Positions 1 to 8,912 of a DNA stretch of 28,682 bases are shown in pieces. Within the stretch, counting starts at the first letter, position 1; every line of letters begins with the position of its first letter. The translations under genes were made by a program, and so were the position numbers. A model generated the notes under the pieces. That model saw only the letters and a list, made by a program, of their open reading frames with translations, did not search any database and was not told the DNA's origin. The DNA is from JAVKDP01 sp040222185 (GTDB taxonomy: Bacteria > Bacteroidota > Rhodothermia > Balneolales > Balneolaceae): NCBI GenBank assembly GCA_040222185.1, contig JAVKDP010000099.1, positions 1-28,682 of the forward strand. The letters are read 5' to 3'.

Positions 1-619
1 CTGCGTAAGAAACAAAAACCAATCCTATAGTTGATATAAATCCATTGATACCATTGGTGAAAAAATTATCTTCGTCTAAAGCCTGAATCACATTTTCTCC
101 CGAATACATATAGTTCAATCCTTGAATGAGAAATAATGCAAGAATAAGAACCAGGGCTGATACCAATATTCGTTGGAGTAAAGCAGTTTCTTTCGCTCCA
201 AATATATTCAACAATCCAAAAGCCAGGGTAAGTACTAGCGCCAATGGTAACATAGGTACATCAACAAAAAGAGTGAGGTAAGCACCCATACCAATCAAAG
301 CAAACGCGCTTTTAAATATTAACGCAATCCAGGATCCAAGTCCACCAATAGTTCCCATCAAGGGGCCCAGACTTCTATCTAGAAAATAGTACGCTCCACC
401 TGCTCTGGGCATAGCGGTAGAGAGTTCTGCTACACTTAGCATTGATGGTAAAATCAAAAATCCAGCTGCTAGATATGCCAGATATACAGAGTTACCGGTC
501 TCCATTGCTGCAATTCCGGGCAACAAAAAAAACCCAGAACTAAACATAGCGCCAGTACTTACAGCATATACGTCAAATAAACTAAGCTTCTTTGAAAGTT
601 TCTTTGCTCTCGTGGCCAT
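1..619 (-). CDS. APC-superfamily amino acid permease, N-terminal part
   Basis: The reverse strand reads an open frame of 206 codons from an ATG at 619 to the window edge, with no stop, so only the N-terminal part is present. The product starts with a short basic segment (MATRAKKLSKK) and then runs through strongly hydrophobic stretches broken by loops. The segment SSGFFLLPGIAAMETG, near residues 27-42, matches the glycine-rich unwound TM1 of APC permeases. PRAGGAYYFLDRSLGP near residue 80 is the conserved second-helix/loop region. The last visible residues (GLVFVSYA) resemble the TM6 motif of the family. Expected role is amino acid or cation uptake at the inner membrane; the substrate cannot be told. 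It is transcribed away from the lysA unit. In this group such permeases are sometimes fused to a C-terminal UspA domain, which would lie outside the window. Confidence 0.85.
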   Translation of the reverse strand, partial: MATRAKKLSKKLSLFDVYAVSTGAMFSSGFFLLPGIAAMETGNSVYLAYLAAGFLILPSMLSVAELSTAMPRAGGAYYFLDRSLGPLMGTIGGLGSWIALIFKSAFALIGMGAYLTLFVDVPMLPLALVLTLAFGLLNIFGAKETALLQRILVSALVLILALFLIQGLNYMYSGENVIQALDEDNFFTNGINGFISTIGLVFVSYA

Positions 620-873
620 TTTCTAGTAATTGTCTTGATATTTTTAGCTTACTTACCTAGCAAGCAGAATACTAAATTTATAATTCCCTTCAACCACTTT
701 TTTTATTCAATAATGAGAACTAATTGTTATTAAAAAGAGTGGTATGTTAGCCGGGCAAAGTTTTTAGAAAACTCAGATCATCTCATTGTATGAAACAATC
801 ATATTAGTAAGCCTGACTGGGGTATTAAAACTGGGAATTTCAACACAACGGACGGCCTGGAGAACTAAGCTCC
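620..873. promoter_or_regulatory. Divergent intergenic region, permease / lysA side
   Basis: This 254-bp AT-rich stretch must hold the promoters of two divergent units. I see no clear consensus promoter and no conserved fold such as a lysine riboswitch. One weak hairpin is visible at 858-874: TGGAG, a 7-nt loop, then CTCCA. Its left arm contains GGAG, the likely ribosome-binding site of the small frame starting at 874, and its right arm runs into that start codon. This could mask initiation, but the stem is only 5 bp. Confidence 0.35.
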
Positions 874-990
874 ATGCTATTTTATTACTCCTTGGTTTTG
901 GTATCATTACTGGTCCTATTACTGCTTTATTGTGAGAAATTTGAAAAAGAAACCGGAAAAGAAAACTTTAATATTGGTTTACTCCATTAA
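874..990 (+). CDS. Possible 38-residue single-pass membrane peptide coupled to lysA
   Basis: A short frame runs from ATG 874 to TAA 988-990, and the stop overlaps the lysA start by one base (TAATG). The product begins MLFYYSLVLVSLLVLLLLYC, a run long enough for one membrane helix. A charged tail follows (EKFEKETGKENFNIGLLH). A GGAG sequence lies at 859-862, 11 nt upstream of the ATG. The one-base overlap and the membrane-like composition support a real gene translated together with lysA. Against it, short AT-rich frames encode hydrophobic runs by chance and I know no family for it. It could also be a leader peptide whose translation tunes lysA. No function is assigned. Confidence 0.35.
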   Translation: MLFYYSLVLVSLLVLLLLYCEKFEKETGKENFNIGLLH

Positions 991-2147
991 TGTTTACAGA
1001 AAAAGTAATTGCTGCTTTCAAGCAAGACACTACCCCCTTTTATTACTATAACCTTGATCTGTTGCGAGCTACGCTTGAAGAGATTAAGAAACATGCACTA
1101 TCCAAAGGGTATCATATTCATTATGCCCTAAAAGCAAATCATCAGCCAAGACTTTTAGAAGAAATTCGCAATGCAGGATTAAGTGCAGACTGTGTAAGTG
1201 GAGGTGAAGTGCAGCGAGCTTTGGATTGCGGGTTTTCGCCTGGTCAAATTGCTTTTGCAGGAGTAGGAAAAAGAGATTCTGAAATCAGGTTAGGTTTAGA
1301 AAATGACATTTTTTGCTTCAATGTAGAATCAGGACAAGAGCTACATGTAATTAATACTTTAGCCAAAGAATCCGGTAAAGTAGCACGGGTTGCATTACGC
1401 CTAAATCCCAATGTAAATGCAAATACTCATCGCTATATCACTACCGGGTTACAGGAAAATAAGTTTGGTATAAATGGGAAAGACCTTGAACAAATCCTTG
1501 TAGACCTTCCCTCAATGGAACATGTAAAACTAATCGGAATACATTTTCATATTGGGTCTCAAATTGAGGAATTTGAGCCGTTTAAAGAACTTTGTAACCG
1601 GGCTAACCAGCTTAATGAGCGCTTTGAAAATGCCGGGTTTCGACTCGAGGTAATAAACGTGGGAGGTGGTTTTGGAATCGATTATCGACACCCTGATTCT
1701 AAAGCAATTCCTGACTTTGAAAAGTATTTTAATCTCTTTGAAGAACACATCAGGATTAAACCACATCAATCATTGCATTTCGAGCTGGGAAGATCGATTG
1801 TTGGGCAATGCGGCAGCTTGATTACTGAAGTATTATTCACAAAAACAGGCAGAGAAAAAACCTTTGCGGTAGTTGACACTGGTATGACGGAACTCATTCG
1901 CCCGGCTCTATACCAGGCTACCCACGAAATTGATGTGCTAACCAGTGATTTACCTGAACAACGTTACGATGTGGTTGGCCCAATTTGTGAAAGCTCGGAT
2001 ACCTTCCGCAAAAATATTGAACTGCCAGAAATAGCCCGAGGTGATCTGTTGGCCATCAGGAGTACAGGTGCCTACGGAGAGGTTATGAAAAGCCAATACA
2101 ATCTGAGACAAGGCATTCATTCTGTTTTTTCAGATGATTTGAAATAG
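990..2147 (+). CDS. lysA: Diaminopimelate decarboxylase
   Basis: Predicted PLP enzyme of the alanine-racemase fold (group IV decarboxylases) that converts meso-diaminopimelate to L-lysine, the last step of lysine synthesis, in the cytoplasm. Residue 48 is the expected PLP lysine in HYALKAN. HIGSQ (187-191), the glycine-rich phosphate loop GGGFGI (225-230), ELGRSIVG (265-272), CESSD (333-337) and the late tyrosine in AYGEVMKSQYN (361-371) are all present. At 385 residues it is slightly shorter than the usual ~415, mostly at the N-terminus, with no motif missing. The ATG at 990 overlaps the stop of a small upstream frame. lysC, the first enzyme of the pathway, lies 2 kb downstream. Ornithine or carboxynorspermidine decarboxylases share the fold, but the HIGSQ and CESSD context favours LysA. 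Confidence 0.93.
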   Translation: MFTEKVIAAFKQDTTPFYYYNLDLLRATLEEIKKHALSKGYHIHYALKANHQPRLLEEIRNAGLSADCVSGGEVQRALDCGFSPGQIAFAGVGKRDSEIRLGLENDIFCFNVESGQELHVINTLAKESGKVARVALRLNPNVNANTHRYITTGLQENKFGINGKDLEQILVDLPSMEHVKLIGIHFHIGSQIEEFEPFKELCNRANQLNERFENAGFRLEVINVGGGFGIDYRHPDSKAIPDFEKYFNLFEEHIRIKPHQSLHFELGRSIVGQCGSLITEVLFTKTGREKTFAVVDTGMTELIRPALYQATHEIDVLTSDLPEQRYDVVGPICESSDTFRKNIELPEIARGDLLAIRSTGAYGEVMKSQYNLRQGIHSVFSDDLK

Positions 2148-2196
2148 ATTTACATCCAAATATTGCAGGATTACTCCTGGAATAATAGATTAAGTC

Positions 2197-2718
2197 ATGA
2201 AATTTGATTTATCTAAATCTATCCTGATTCTTGAGCGAACACCAACGGTTCTCAATTCGCTTCTAAGAGATTTACCAGACGACTGGATATCTCCAAATGA
2301 AGGAGCAGGTACCTGGAGTCCTTATGATGTAATCGGGCACCTGGTTCATGGAGAAAAAACAGATTGGCTAACCAGAACTAAAATCATTTTATCGAAAGGC
2401 GGGGATAAAAACTTTGAACCCTTCGACAGGTTTGCTCAATTCGAAGACAGTAAAGGCAAATCTATTAACAAGTTACTGGATGAGTTCAGGAATCTTAGGG
2501 CAGATAATCTTGCTGAGCTACAAACTTTGAACATTACGGAAGAACAGTTAGAACTTGAAGGCAAGCACCCTGAGTTTGGAACCGTCACTTTAAATGAATT
2601 ACTGTCTACCTGGGTGACTCACGATTTGGGGCATATCGCTCAGATTTCAAGAGTAATGGCTAAACAGTATGAAAATGAAGTTGGTCCGTGGAAAGCTTAT
2701 TTAGGTATTCTGAAGTAA
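2197..2718 (+). CDS. DinB-family (four-helix) putative metal-dependent protein
   Basis: A 173-residue protein of the DinB/YfiT-like four-helix-bundle superfamily. The family's three-histidine metal site is visible: His48 in DVIGHLVHGE, and His142 and His146 in WVTHDLGHIAQ. The phrase TWSPYDVIGHL is typical of the family. Members include thiol-dependent transferases and many proteins of unknown function that are often induced by stress or damage. The substrate cannot be read from the sequence. It follows lysA after 49 bp on the same strand and may share its transcript, though no functional link is evident. It ends tail to tail with the flavoprotein gene, 55 bp away. Confidence 0.85.
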   Translation: MKFDLSKSILILERTPTVLNSLLRDLPDDWISPNEGAGTWSPYDVIGHLVHGEKTDWLTRTKIILSKGGDKNFEPFDRFAQFEDSKGKSINKLLDEFRNLRADNLAELQTLNITEEQLELEGKHPEFGTVTLNELLSTWVTHDLGHIAQISRVMAKQYENEVGPWKAYLGILK

Positions 2719-2773
2719 TCTCTGCTTTCAATATATAGACCTGACTTAGCATCTCGCTTGTGCTACTTTCAGA

Positions 2774-3982
2774 CTACTCCAACTTCCCGGCAATAAAACC
2801 GGTTGTCCATGCAGCCTGGAAATTAAATCCTCCTGTTACCCCATCTATATCCAATACCTCTCCTGCAAAATAGAGATTTGGAACCTGTTTGCTCTGCATC
2901 GTTTTAATGTCAATATCCTGCAAGCTTACTCCTCCACAGGTAACAAACTCTTCTTTGAAAGTAGTTTTTCCTTCTATTGAATATTCATCGTTCATTAGAA
3001 TATGAACCAATCGATTTAGATTCTTCTTTCCTATATTATCCCAGATCATGGTTTCTGAAACCTCAATTTTCTTCAATAAGAAATCCCAGATTCTTCCCGG
3101 CAAACCAAATGGATTCACATTAAACACTTTCTTTTTAGGATGCTGGTATACCGTAACAGCCAACACTTCCCGAATATCTTGTTCTGATCTGTCTCCTGTC
3201 CAATTCACAAGCACCTTAAATCTATACTCAAGGTCATTTAATACCCTTGCACCGAAAGAAGAAAGCTTCAGAATCGCAGGGCCACTCATGCCCCAATGAG
3301 TAATCAATAACGGTCCGGTATTTTTTAACCTGGTGCCCATCACCCTAACAGTTGCAGGGTTAACAACCACGCCCATAAGCTCCTTGATGGGTTCTTCTGG
3401 CATATTGAAAGTAAATAGTGAAGGCACGGGTTCTTCAATAGAATGGCCTAGATCTCTCAACCAATTAAATCCTTCGGGTCTGGGACTCCCTCCAGTTGCT
3501 ACAATTACTTTTTGAACCGTCTTTGTTTCTCCGTTTTTGAAAGTGAGAACAAAGCCTTCCTTAGTTGGTACTAAGCTTTTGATGTTTGACTTTGTCTTTA
3601 TCCCGATACCCATCGAATGGCATTCTTTCATCAGGCAATCGATAATGGTTTGGGAAGAATCAGTAGTTGGAAACATCCTACCATCAGCTTCTGTCTTTAA
3701 TTCCACACCTCTTTCCTGAAACCATGAAATTGTATCTGTTGGGGAAAATACTCCAAATGCTTTTTTAAGTGGTTTCTCTCCTCTTGGATAAAACTTAACA
3801 AGCTCACTTATTTTAAAGCAGCTATGTGTTACGTTGCATCTCCCCCCGCCTGATACTTTTACTTTTGAAAGTAGTTTATCCGTCTTTTCATAAATCGTAA
3901 CCTGGGCCCTGGGATGATGAGCTTTAGCGGATAGCGCACTAAAAAACCCAGCGGCTCCTCCGCCAATTACTGCAACCTGCAT
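2774..3982 (-). CDS. BaiN/HI0933-family FAD-dependent flavoprotein (YhiN-like)
   Basis: A 402-residue predicted flavoprotein. The N-terminal VAVIGGGAAGFFSALSA is the dinucleotide-binding Rossmann motif for FAD. KVSGGGRCNVTHS near residue 43 is the hallmark of the HI0933/BaiN family. The C-terminal segment with GEVLDIDGVTGGFNFQ is the conserved end that closes the FAD site, and the length fits the family. Biochemical roles of most members are unknown: some gut clostridial BaiN enzymes act on bile acid intermediates, which should not be carried over here. The ATG at 3982 begins directly at the Rossmann strand. It is divergent from lysC, with about 180 bp between their starts. Confidence 0.88.
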   Translation of the reverse strand: MQVAVIGGGAAGFFSALSAKAHHPRAQVTIYEKTDKLLSKVKVSGGGRCNVTHSCFKISELVKFYPRGEKPLKKAFGVFSPTDTISWFQERGVELKTEADGRMFPTTDSSQTIIDCLMKECHSMGIGIKTKSNIKSLVPTKEGFVLTFKNGETKTVQKVIVATGGSPRPEGFNWLRDLGHSIEEPVPSLFTFNMPEEPIKELMGVVVNPATVRVMGTRLKNTGPLLITHWGMSGPAILKLSSFGARVLNDLEYRFKVLVNWTGDRSEQDIREVLAVTVYQHPKKKVFNVNPFGLPGRIWDFLLKKIEVSETMIWDNIGKKNLNRLVHILMNDEYSIEGKTTFKEEFVTCGGVSLQDIDIKTMQSKQVPNLYFAGEVLDIDGVTGGFNFQAAWTTGFIAGKLE

Positions 3983-4162
3983 TTTTTATTTGCAAGATAG
4001 GAGTTATTGATCGAATCGATGTAGTCTTTTTAATACAAGGTGGAACTATTCCTTTTTTAGCTGGTTTGATGTCTCGATGGATGAAAGCTTTTCTTTTATT
4101 TGTTCAATATTACTGATGGAATAGGCCTTAAGAACTCTTATTTTCTTCCTCACCGATTTTCT
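3983..4162. promoter_or_regulatory. Divergent promoter region between flavoprotein gene and lysC
   Basis: This region separates the starts of two divergent genes. It holds a short dyad, ATCGA-A-TCGAT, at 4010-4020, and several AT-rich blocks that could be promoter elements. No feature is strong enough to name. The open frame upstream of the lysC ATG extends to 4100, but its translation is not like aspartokinase, so I treat it as untranslated. Confidence 0.35.
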
Positions 4163-5542
4163 ATGGACATACAGAATATACACGTACTCAAATTTGGCGG
4201 AACTTCAATGAATGATCATCAGACCTGGAAACAGGTTCTGGAAATCATTAAGAAGTATGAATACCCGGTTGTGATTGTATCCGCTACAGCACGAACAACC
4301 CGGCAACTGGTTGAAGCCGGGCGATTGGCTGCCCAGAATAATTTAGAGCAAGCCAATGAAATTGCTGACTCCATACTAGAAAGACATAAAGTTCTCGTAT
4401 CAGATTTCCTCGAAAAAAACCCACATGGAAAAAACACGCTTATAAAAGAAAGTTGTGACAAAAAGCTCGAGGAAAAAATCGGCCTTCTGAAAAAATTGCT
4501 CATGTATACTCACAAGCAGCAGGATTTTTCCGATAAAATGCGCGATGCCATCACCAGCATGGGCGAGCAAATATCATCCTACTTACTTGCACAATGCGGT
4601 TTAGCAGTTGATATCCTTACCCAGCATGTGGAAGCCAAAAAGCTCATCAAAACAGACGCTGAGTATGGTAAAGCCAATCCAAACCGGATGCTCATTAATC
4701 AAAAGTGTGGATCCCTGGAAACTATACTGGAAAATGGGTTCACCCCGATTATTGGGGGCTTTTATGGGGAAGCGCCAGATGGTACTACCACTACACTAGG
4801 TTTTGAAGGATCTGATTACACAGCCAGCTTAATCGGAGGAGCATTACACGCTAAAACCATTGAGATCTGGACTGATGTGAGTGGAATCTACACTAGTGAC
4901 CCAAGGTATATTGATGATGCCAGGCCCATTCCGGAACTAAGTTACTTTGATGCTACCGAAATGGCATATTTCGGCGCCAGGGTTCTTCATCCTTCAACAC
5001 TAAAACCAGCCCAGGAGCGCAATATTCCGGTCCAGGTAAAAAACATGTTTGAACCTGACGCCACTGGAACTCGAATTATCAGGGAATCTGAGCATAACAG
5101 GGATGTACTTGCCATGTCTTTTAAATCTGACATCTCTTTATTCACGGTAAGTGCTTATGAAACAGTTATGGGATACTCCTTTCTGACCAAAGTTTTTGAA
5201 GCTCTCGAGAAGTTCCGTTTACCAGTGGATGCTGTAAATACAACAGAAGCTTCTGTTACCATTGCTTTATCAAACTCGGATAAACTTTCAGATCTCTCGA
5301 AAAGCCTGATTGAAGTTGGTACTGTTAAAGTCGAGAAAAAGAAAGGCCTTATTAGTTTGATCGGATGCACTATTTCCAAAATGGACTCTCTAACAGAAAA
5401 AGTATTTCAATCGATGACTTCTGAGGATATTGATATGATTACTCACACCAAAGAAAAACGAATCCTTAGTTTTGTTGTTAGTGAAGATCGATTAATCGAT
5501 TTGGCCCGTAGCATCCATTCGGGACTATTCAACCAGGGCTAA
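4163..5542 (+). CDS. lysC: Aspartate kinase (monofunctional, with C-terminal ACT region)
   Basis: Predicted ATP-dependent aspartokinase that makes aspartyl-phosphate, the first step toward lysine, threonine, methionine and diaminopimelate. KFGGTS (residues 9-14) is the nucleotide-site motif. GFEGSDYTASL is the aspartate/ATP region, and DVSGIYTSDPR is a second hallmark. ARVLHPSTLKPA follows, and the last ~150 residues contain two ACT-like halves (SLFTVSAYETVMGYSFLTKV and GLISLIGCTI), implying feedback control by an amino acid. The frame stays open upstream to 4100, but those 21 codons lack homology. ATG 4163 gives MDIQNIHVLKFGGTS, the normal family start, and a 459-residue protein close to E. 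coli LysC. There is no homoserine dehydrogenase fusion. It ends 3 nt from the convergent CBS-domain gene. Confidence 0.93.
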   Translation: MDIQNIHVLKFGGTSMNDHQTWKQVLEIIKKYEYPVVIVSATARTTRQLVEAGRLAAQNNLEQANEIADSILERHKVLVSDFLEKNPHGKNTLIKESCDKKLEEKIGLLKKLLMYTHKQQDFSDKMRDAITSMGEQISSYLLAQCGLAVDILTQHVEAKKLIKTDAEYGKANPNRMLINQKCGSLETILENGFTPIIGGFYGEAPDGTTTTLGFEGSDYTASLIGGALHAKTIEIWTDVSGIYTSDPRYIDDARPIPELSYFDATEMAYFGARVLHPSTLKPAQERNIPVQVKNMFEPDATGTRIIRESEHNRDVLAMSFKSDISLFTVSAYETVMGYSFLTKVFEALEKFRLPVDAVNTTEASVTIALSNSDKLSDLSKSLIEVGTVKVEKKKGLISLIGCTISKMDSLTEKVFQSMTSEDIDMITHTKEKRILSFVVSEDRLIDLARSIHSGLFNQG

Positions 5543-5545
5543 ACC

Positions 5546-6637
5546 TCAATCCTCTTTTTTGGTTTCGCTGCTTTCCTGTTCAGGCTTTTTATCCGGGATA
5601 GCTATTCCCAGTTTTTGAGCTCTTTCATTCCACTTTACACGGGCAAGCTTCTGCATGTCTTCGATGGTATCTATTTCGTCTACAATCTCAAGCCCCAATA
5701 GAGTTTCAACTACGTCTTCCATTGTTACAACTCCTGAAAATCCCCCATATTCATCCACAATAACTGCTATATGCTCCTGCTTTTCGATAATCTTTTCGAA
5801 CAGTATATTCAGTTTAATAGTCTCAGGAAAAATCAGGATATCCCGCTTTATTTCTTTGAGCTCTATACTTCCCTTTCCCTTTGACATGTGCTTATACAGA
5901 TCATTTTTGAGTACAAAGCCCAAAATATTTTCTTCGCTTTCTCCAAAAACGGGAAACCTTGAAAAAATCAACTTCTCTTCTTCTTTTAGCGCTTCTTCAA
6001 CGGTAGTCGTTTCATCAAAACGAACTACTACTATCCTGGGAGTCATAATATCAGTGGCCCTCAAGGATCGAAAGCGAATCAGGTTTTTAAATATCTTAGA
6101 CTCCCCTTCTTCAAATACACCTTCTTCAACACCAATATCCGTCATTGCAGAAAATTCTTCTCTACTCAATGTCTGAACTCCATCCTCTTTAGATAAACGA
6201 CGTGTAATTCCCTTTGATAATAGAACCAATGGATATGTTACTACGATAAGAACCCGAATTATTCGGGCAGACATTCCAGACAGTTCCTTCCAGTAATTTG
6301 CACCAAGCGTTTTGGGTATAATCTCTGAAAGTACCAGGATCAGAAAAGTTAGAACTGCAGAGGTAATACTCACATAGGCATTTCCAAATAGCACTAATGA
6401 TTGTGCCCCTACTCCTGCAGCCCCAACCGTATGAGCTATCGTATTCAAACTTAATATCGCAGATAGAGGGCGATCAATATCCTTTTTGAGCTCGGCTAAT
6501 AGCTTTCCTGATTTCTCACCTTGCTGCTCTTTGAGAGCGATAAATGAAGGTGTCACAGAAAGTAACACCGCTTCCAGGATAGAACATAAAAACGAAACGC
6601 CGATTGCGAGTAATAAATAGATGATCAATAAAGTCAT
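5546..6637 (-). CDS. CNNM/CorC-like DUF21 and tandem CBS-domain membrane protein
   Basis: A 363-residue inner-membrane protein of the hemolysin-C/CNNM type, a family linked to Mg2+ and Co2+ handling. The N-terminal DUF21 region (about 1-150) has hydrophobic segments near 1-24, 55-80, 88-107 and 127-147. It includes the family signature VLSEIIPKTLG. Two CBS domains follow: one starts at DIMTPRIVVVRF, and the second ends in AVIVDEYGGFSGVVTMEDVVE, a strong family marker. The protein stops soon after with a charged tail and lacks the C-terminal CorC_HlyC (transporter-associated) domain of longer relatives. 'Hemolysin' is a historical name, and no toxin role is implied. Ion specificity cannot be told. 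It is convergent with lysC and divergent from the ABC-F gene. Confidence 0.9.
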   Translation of the reverse strand: MTLLIIYLLLAIGVSFLCSILEAVLLSVTPSFIALKEQQGEKSGKLLAELKKDIDRPLSAILSLNTIAHTVGAAGVGAQSLVLFGNAYVSITSAVLTFLILVLSEIIPKTLGANYWKELSGMSARIIRVLIVVTYPLVLLSKGITRRLSKEDGVQTLSREEFSAMTDIGVEEGVFEEGESKIFKNLIRFRSLRATDIMTPRIVVVRFDETTTVEEALKEEEKLIFSRFPVFGESEENILGFVLKNDLYKHMSKGKGSIELKEIKRDILIFPETIKLNILFEKIIEKQEHIAVIVDEYGGFSGVVTMEDVVETLLGLEIVDEIDTIEDMQKLARVKWNERAQKLGIAIPDKKPEQESSETKKED

Positions 6638-6771
6638 AGGTACTGTAAGTTGTTAACCTGTTGGTCTCATAGCTTTATTATTAGGATACTCAAAGTTTAA
6701 TTCAACCACATATTCTTTCTTATAAATACATATTTTAGGCGCTTCATTTACTCACCCTTCAAAAACTCCAT

Positions 6772-8727
6772 TTGCTACAACTAGATAACATTTCTTTAGC
6801 CCTCGGCGATCGTGATTTACTCGATGGGATTAGCTGTATAATCAACCCTGGTGATCGTGTTGGCTTGGTAGGTCCAAATGGTGCGGGGAAATCCACTCTT
6901 CTTAAAATCATTATGGGAATCCAGGAAATGGATGGAGGTCATGTTTCTCTTTCCAATGCTGAAACACTTGGTTATTTGCCCCAGGATGGTGTAGACCCAG
7001 ATTTTTCACTCACTGTGACAGAAGAAGTAGAGACTGCATTCAAAGAACTTTTTGAGCTTGAAGATGAAGTAAATGCACTCCAGGAACAATTTTCAAGTCT
7101 TGACCATGAATCGATCGAGTATGGAAAACTACTTGAAAAGTATGGCGTACTTCAAACCCAGTTAGAAAACTCGGGGTTATACAGCCTTCGGTCGGAAGTT
7201 GAAAAGGTATTGATGGGACTGGGTTTTTCTGAAAGCGACTTCGTCCGCTCTACTTCAGAGTTTAGTGGAGGTTGGTTGATGCGTATTGCCCTTGCAAAAC
7301 TCCTGCTTAGAAAGCCTACTTACTTATTGTTGGATGAGCCAACTAACCACCTGGATATTGAATCGCTGCAATGGATTGAAAGTTTTTTGAAGAATTATGA
7401 AGGGGCTGTAATTGTAGTTTCTCACGACAGGGCTTTTCTTGATGGCATGACTAACCGAACACTTGCTATCCGACGTGGTTCAATCAGCGATTATTCAGGG
7501 AATTATTCTTTTTATGAAAGAAAATGGGCTGAAGAGCGAGAATTGCTCATCAATGCGCAGAAAAATCAGGTAAAAGCTCTTAAGGATACAGAAGAGTTTG
7601 TAGAACGCTTCCGATACAAGGCAAGTAAAGCACGCCAGGTACAGAGCCGTGTAAAACAGCTTGAGAAAATAGAACGAATAGAAATTGAAGATGAGCTAGC
7701 TACTGTTTCTTTTCGTTTCCCTCCCCCGGAACGAAGTGGACAGGTTGTGATGCAACTTGAAAATATCACCAAGAGATACGGTGATAATGTGGTTTTTGAA
7801 GGAATAGACTATGAAATTGAGAAGGGTGACAAGATTGCGGTTGTAGGCCCCAATGGTGCAGGTAAATCAACGATGATCCGAATTCTATCGGGAGCAGAAC
7901 CTATACAGGGTGGTATTAGAAACGAAGGGTATAATGTAACAAGCTCTTACTTTGCACAGCATCAGGCTGATGAGCTTGACCTGGAATCTGACCCTTTGGG
8001 AATCATGCTTCAGGCTGGTTCCGGAGAAAAAGAAAGCAGACTCAGATCAATTCTTGGCAGTTTTCTTTTTACTGGTGATGATGTTTTTAAAAAGGTGAAA
8101 GTTCTTTCCGGTGGCGAAAAGAGCCGCCTGGCTTTGGCGAAAATGCTCCTCTCTCCTGCTAACTTCCTCATTTTTGATGAGCCAACGAATCACCTTGATA
8201 TGAGTAGTAATAACATCCTGCAACAGGCGCTTCAACAATATGAGGGTACGTGTATGATAGTATCGCACGATAGAGCATTCCTTGACCCTATTGTAAATAA
8301 AGTGCTTGAAATTCAACCTGGTAGAATTAAAACCTATTTGGGTAACGTTTCATACTTCCTGGACAAAAAGAAGGAAGAGGCTGAAGCTGCTTTAAGTGTA
8401 GAAAAAGTGGTCGCTAAAAATGAAGCGAGGCCTGAGTTATCCCGCAAAGAAGAAAAGCGATTAGAAGCGGAGCGCAGGAACCGATTCAATAAACGCATCC
8501 GACCTGTTAAGCAAAAGCTCGAGAAAGTAGAATCTGATATTGAAGCTAAAGAACTCCGTAAAGCTGAGATTGAAGCAATGATGGCCGAGACTGATTTTTA
8601 TGATGATGCAGAGCAGGTAAAGGTGGTTTCGCTTGAATACGAATCCATCAAGAATGAAATCACCAATCTCATGTTTAAATGGGAAGAATATTCCAGCCAG
8701 ATTGAAGAAATCGAAAGTGAGTTATAG
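6772..8727 (+). CDS. ABC-F family ATPase (YheS/YdiF-like)
   Basis: A 651-residue soluble protein with two ABC cassettes and no membrane domain, as in ribosome-associated ABC-F ATPases. Walker A motifs are GPNGAGKST at 34-42 and again at about 359-367. The signatures are FSGGWLMRIALAKLL and LSGGEKSRLALAKML. Both Walker B/D-loop sites read DEPTNHLD, with switch histidines in VSHDRAFLD. The linker FRYKASKARQVQSRVKQLE is the P-site tRNA-interaction motif in the form seen in YheS/YdiF-like members. The final ~110 residues form a charged coiled coil. The only start in frame near the first strand is TTG at 6772. A role in rescuing or tuning translating ribosomes is inferred from the family; antibiotic resistance should not be assumed. 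Confidence 0.93.
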   Translation: MLQLDNISLALGDRDLLDGISCIINPGDRVGLVGPNGAGKSTLLKIIMGIQEMDGGHVSLSNAETLGYLPQDGVDPDFSLTVTEEVETAFKELFELEDEVNALQEQFSSLDHESIEYGKLLEKYGVLQTQLENSGLYSLRSEVEKVLMGLGFSESDFVRSTSEFSGGWLMRIALAKLLLRKPTYLLLDEPTNHLDIESLQWIESFLKNYEGAVIVVSHDRAFLDGMTNRTLAIRRGSISDYSGNYSFYERKWAEERELLINAQKNQVKALKDTEEFVERFRYKASKARQVQSRVKQLEKIERIEIEDELATVSFRFPPPERSGQVVMQLENITKRYGDNVVFEGIDYEIEKGDKIAVVGPNGAGKSTMIRILSGAEPIQGGIRNEGYNVTSSYFAQHQADELDLESDPLGIMLQAGSGEKESRLRSILGSFLFTGDDVFKKVKVLSGGEKSRLALAKMLLSPANFLIFDEPTNHLDMSSNNILQQALQQYEGTCMIVSHDRAFLDPIVNKVLEIQPGRIKTYLGNVSYFLDKKKEEAEAALSVEKVVAKNEARPELSRKEEKRLEAERRNRFNKRIRPVKQKLEKVESDIEAKELRKAEIEAMMAETDFYDDAEQVKVVSLEYESIKNEITNLMFKWEEYSSQIEEIESEL

Positions 8728-8750
8728 GGTTCCAGCCCTCATCTTATGAT

Positions 8751-8900
8751 AAAAGTCCTCCCTCAAGGGAGGTGGCATTTTCGACATGTCGAAAAGTCGG
8801 AGGGTGCAAGTACAGTTTGGGTATAAGAAATTACACTTGCACCCCTCGGGACATTCAAAAAATTATTTGAATGTCCATCTCCCCTCCAGGGGAGACTTTT
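8751..8900. repeat. REPIN-like inverted pair of palindromic repeat units
   Basis: A 150-bp element with perfect 7-bp ends, AAAAGTC (8751-8757) and GACTTTT (8894-8900). The left half carries CCTCCCT-ca-AGGGAGG (8757-8772) and the perfect palindrome TTTTCGACA/TGTCGAAAA (8778-8795). It ends in GGGTGCAAGT (8802-8811). The right half, read backwards, repeats the plan: TCTCCCCT-cc-AGGGGAGA (8878-8895), an 11-bp stem GGACATTCAAA/TTTGAATGTCC (8849-8876), and ACTTGCACCC (8835-8844), which pairs with the left half's end. The outer and inner blocks are conserved between halves, while the central hairpins differ in sequence but both keep perfect pairing. This is the architecture of paired REP units. It lies between the ABC-F stop and the DUF559 stop, and could also end transcription from both. 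Confidence 0.8.
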
Positions 8901-8912
8901 CTCTTTAACACC

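Noticed and set aside
620..989. Lysine riboswitch upstream of lysA
   Set aside because: No multi-helix core or conserved riboswitch elements found by eye; only a 5-bp hairpin at 858-874.
4100..4162. N-terminal extension of aspartate kinase by 21 codons
   Set aside because: Residues lack homology; ATG 4163 gives the standard start MDIQNIHVLKFGGTS.
5655..6176. 173-codon + strand frame opposite the CBS-domain gene
   Set aside because: Antisense shadow; Ser-rich low-complexity product and no plausible domain.
5546..6637. Hemolysin toxin
   Set aside because: The name is historical for DUF21/CBS proteins; the sequence looks like an ion-handling membrane protein.
6772..8727. Antibiotic resistance ABC-F
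   Set aside because: The linker and coiled coil resemble housekeeping YheS/YdiF-type members; nothing supports a resistance role.
8751..8900. CRISPR array
   Set aside because: The repeats are inverted palindromic units, not direct repeats with regular spacers.
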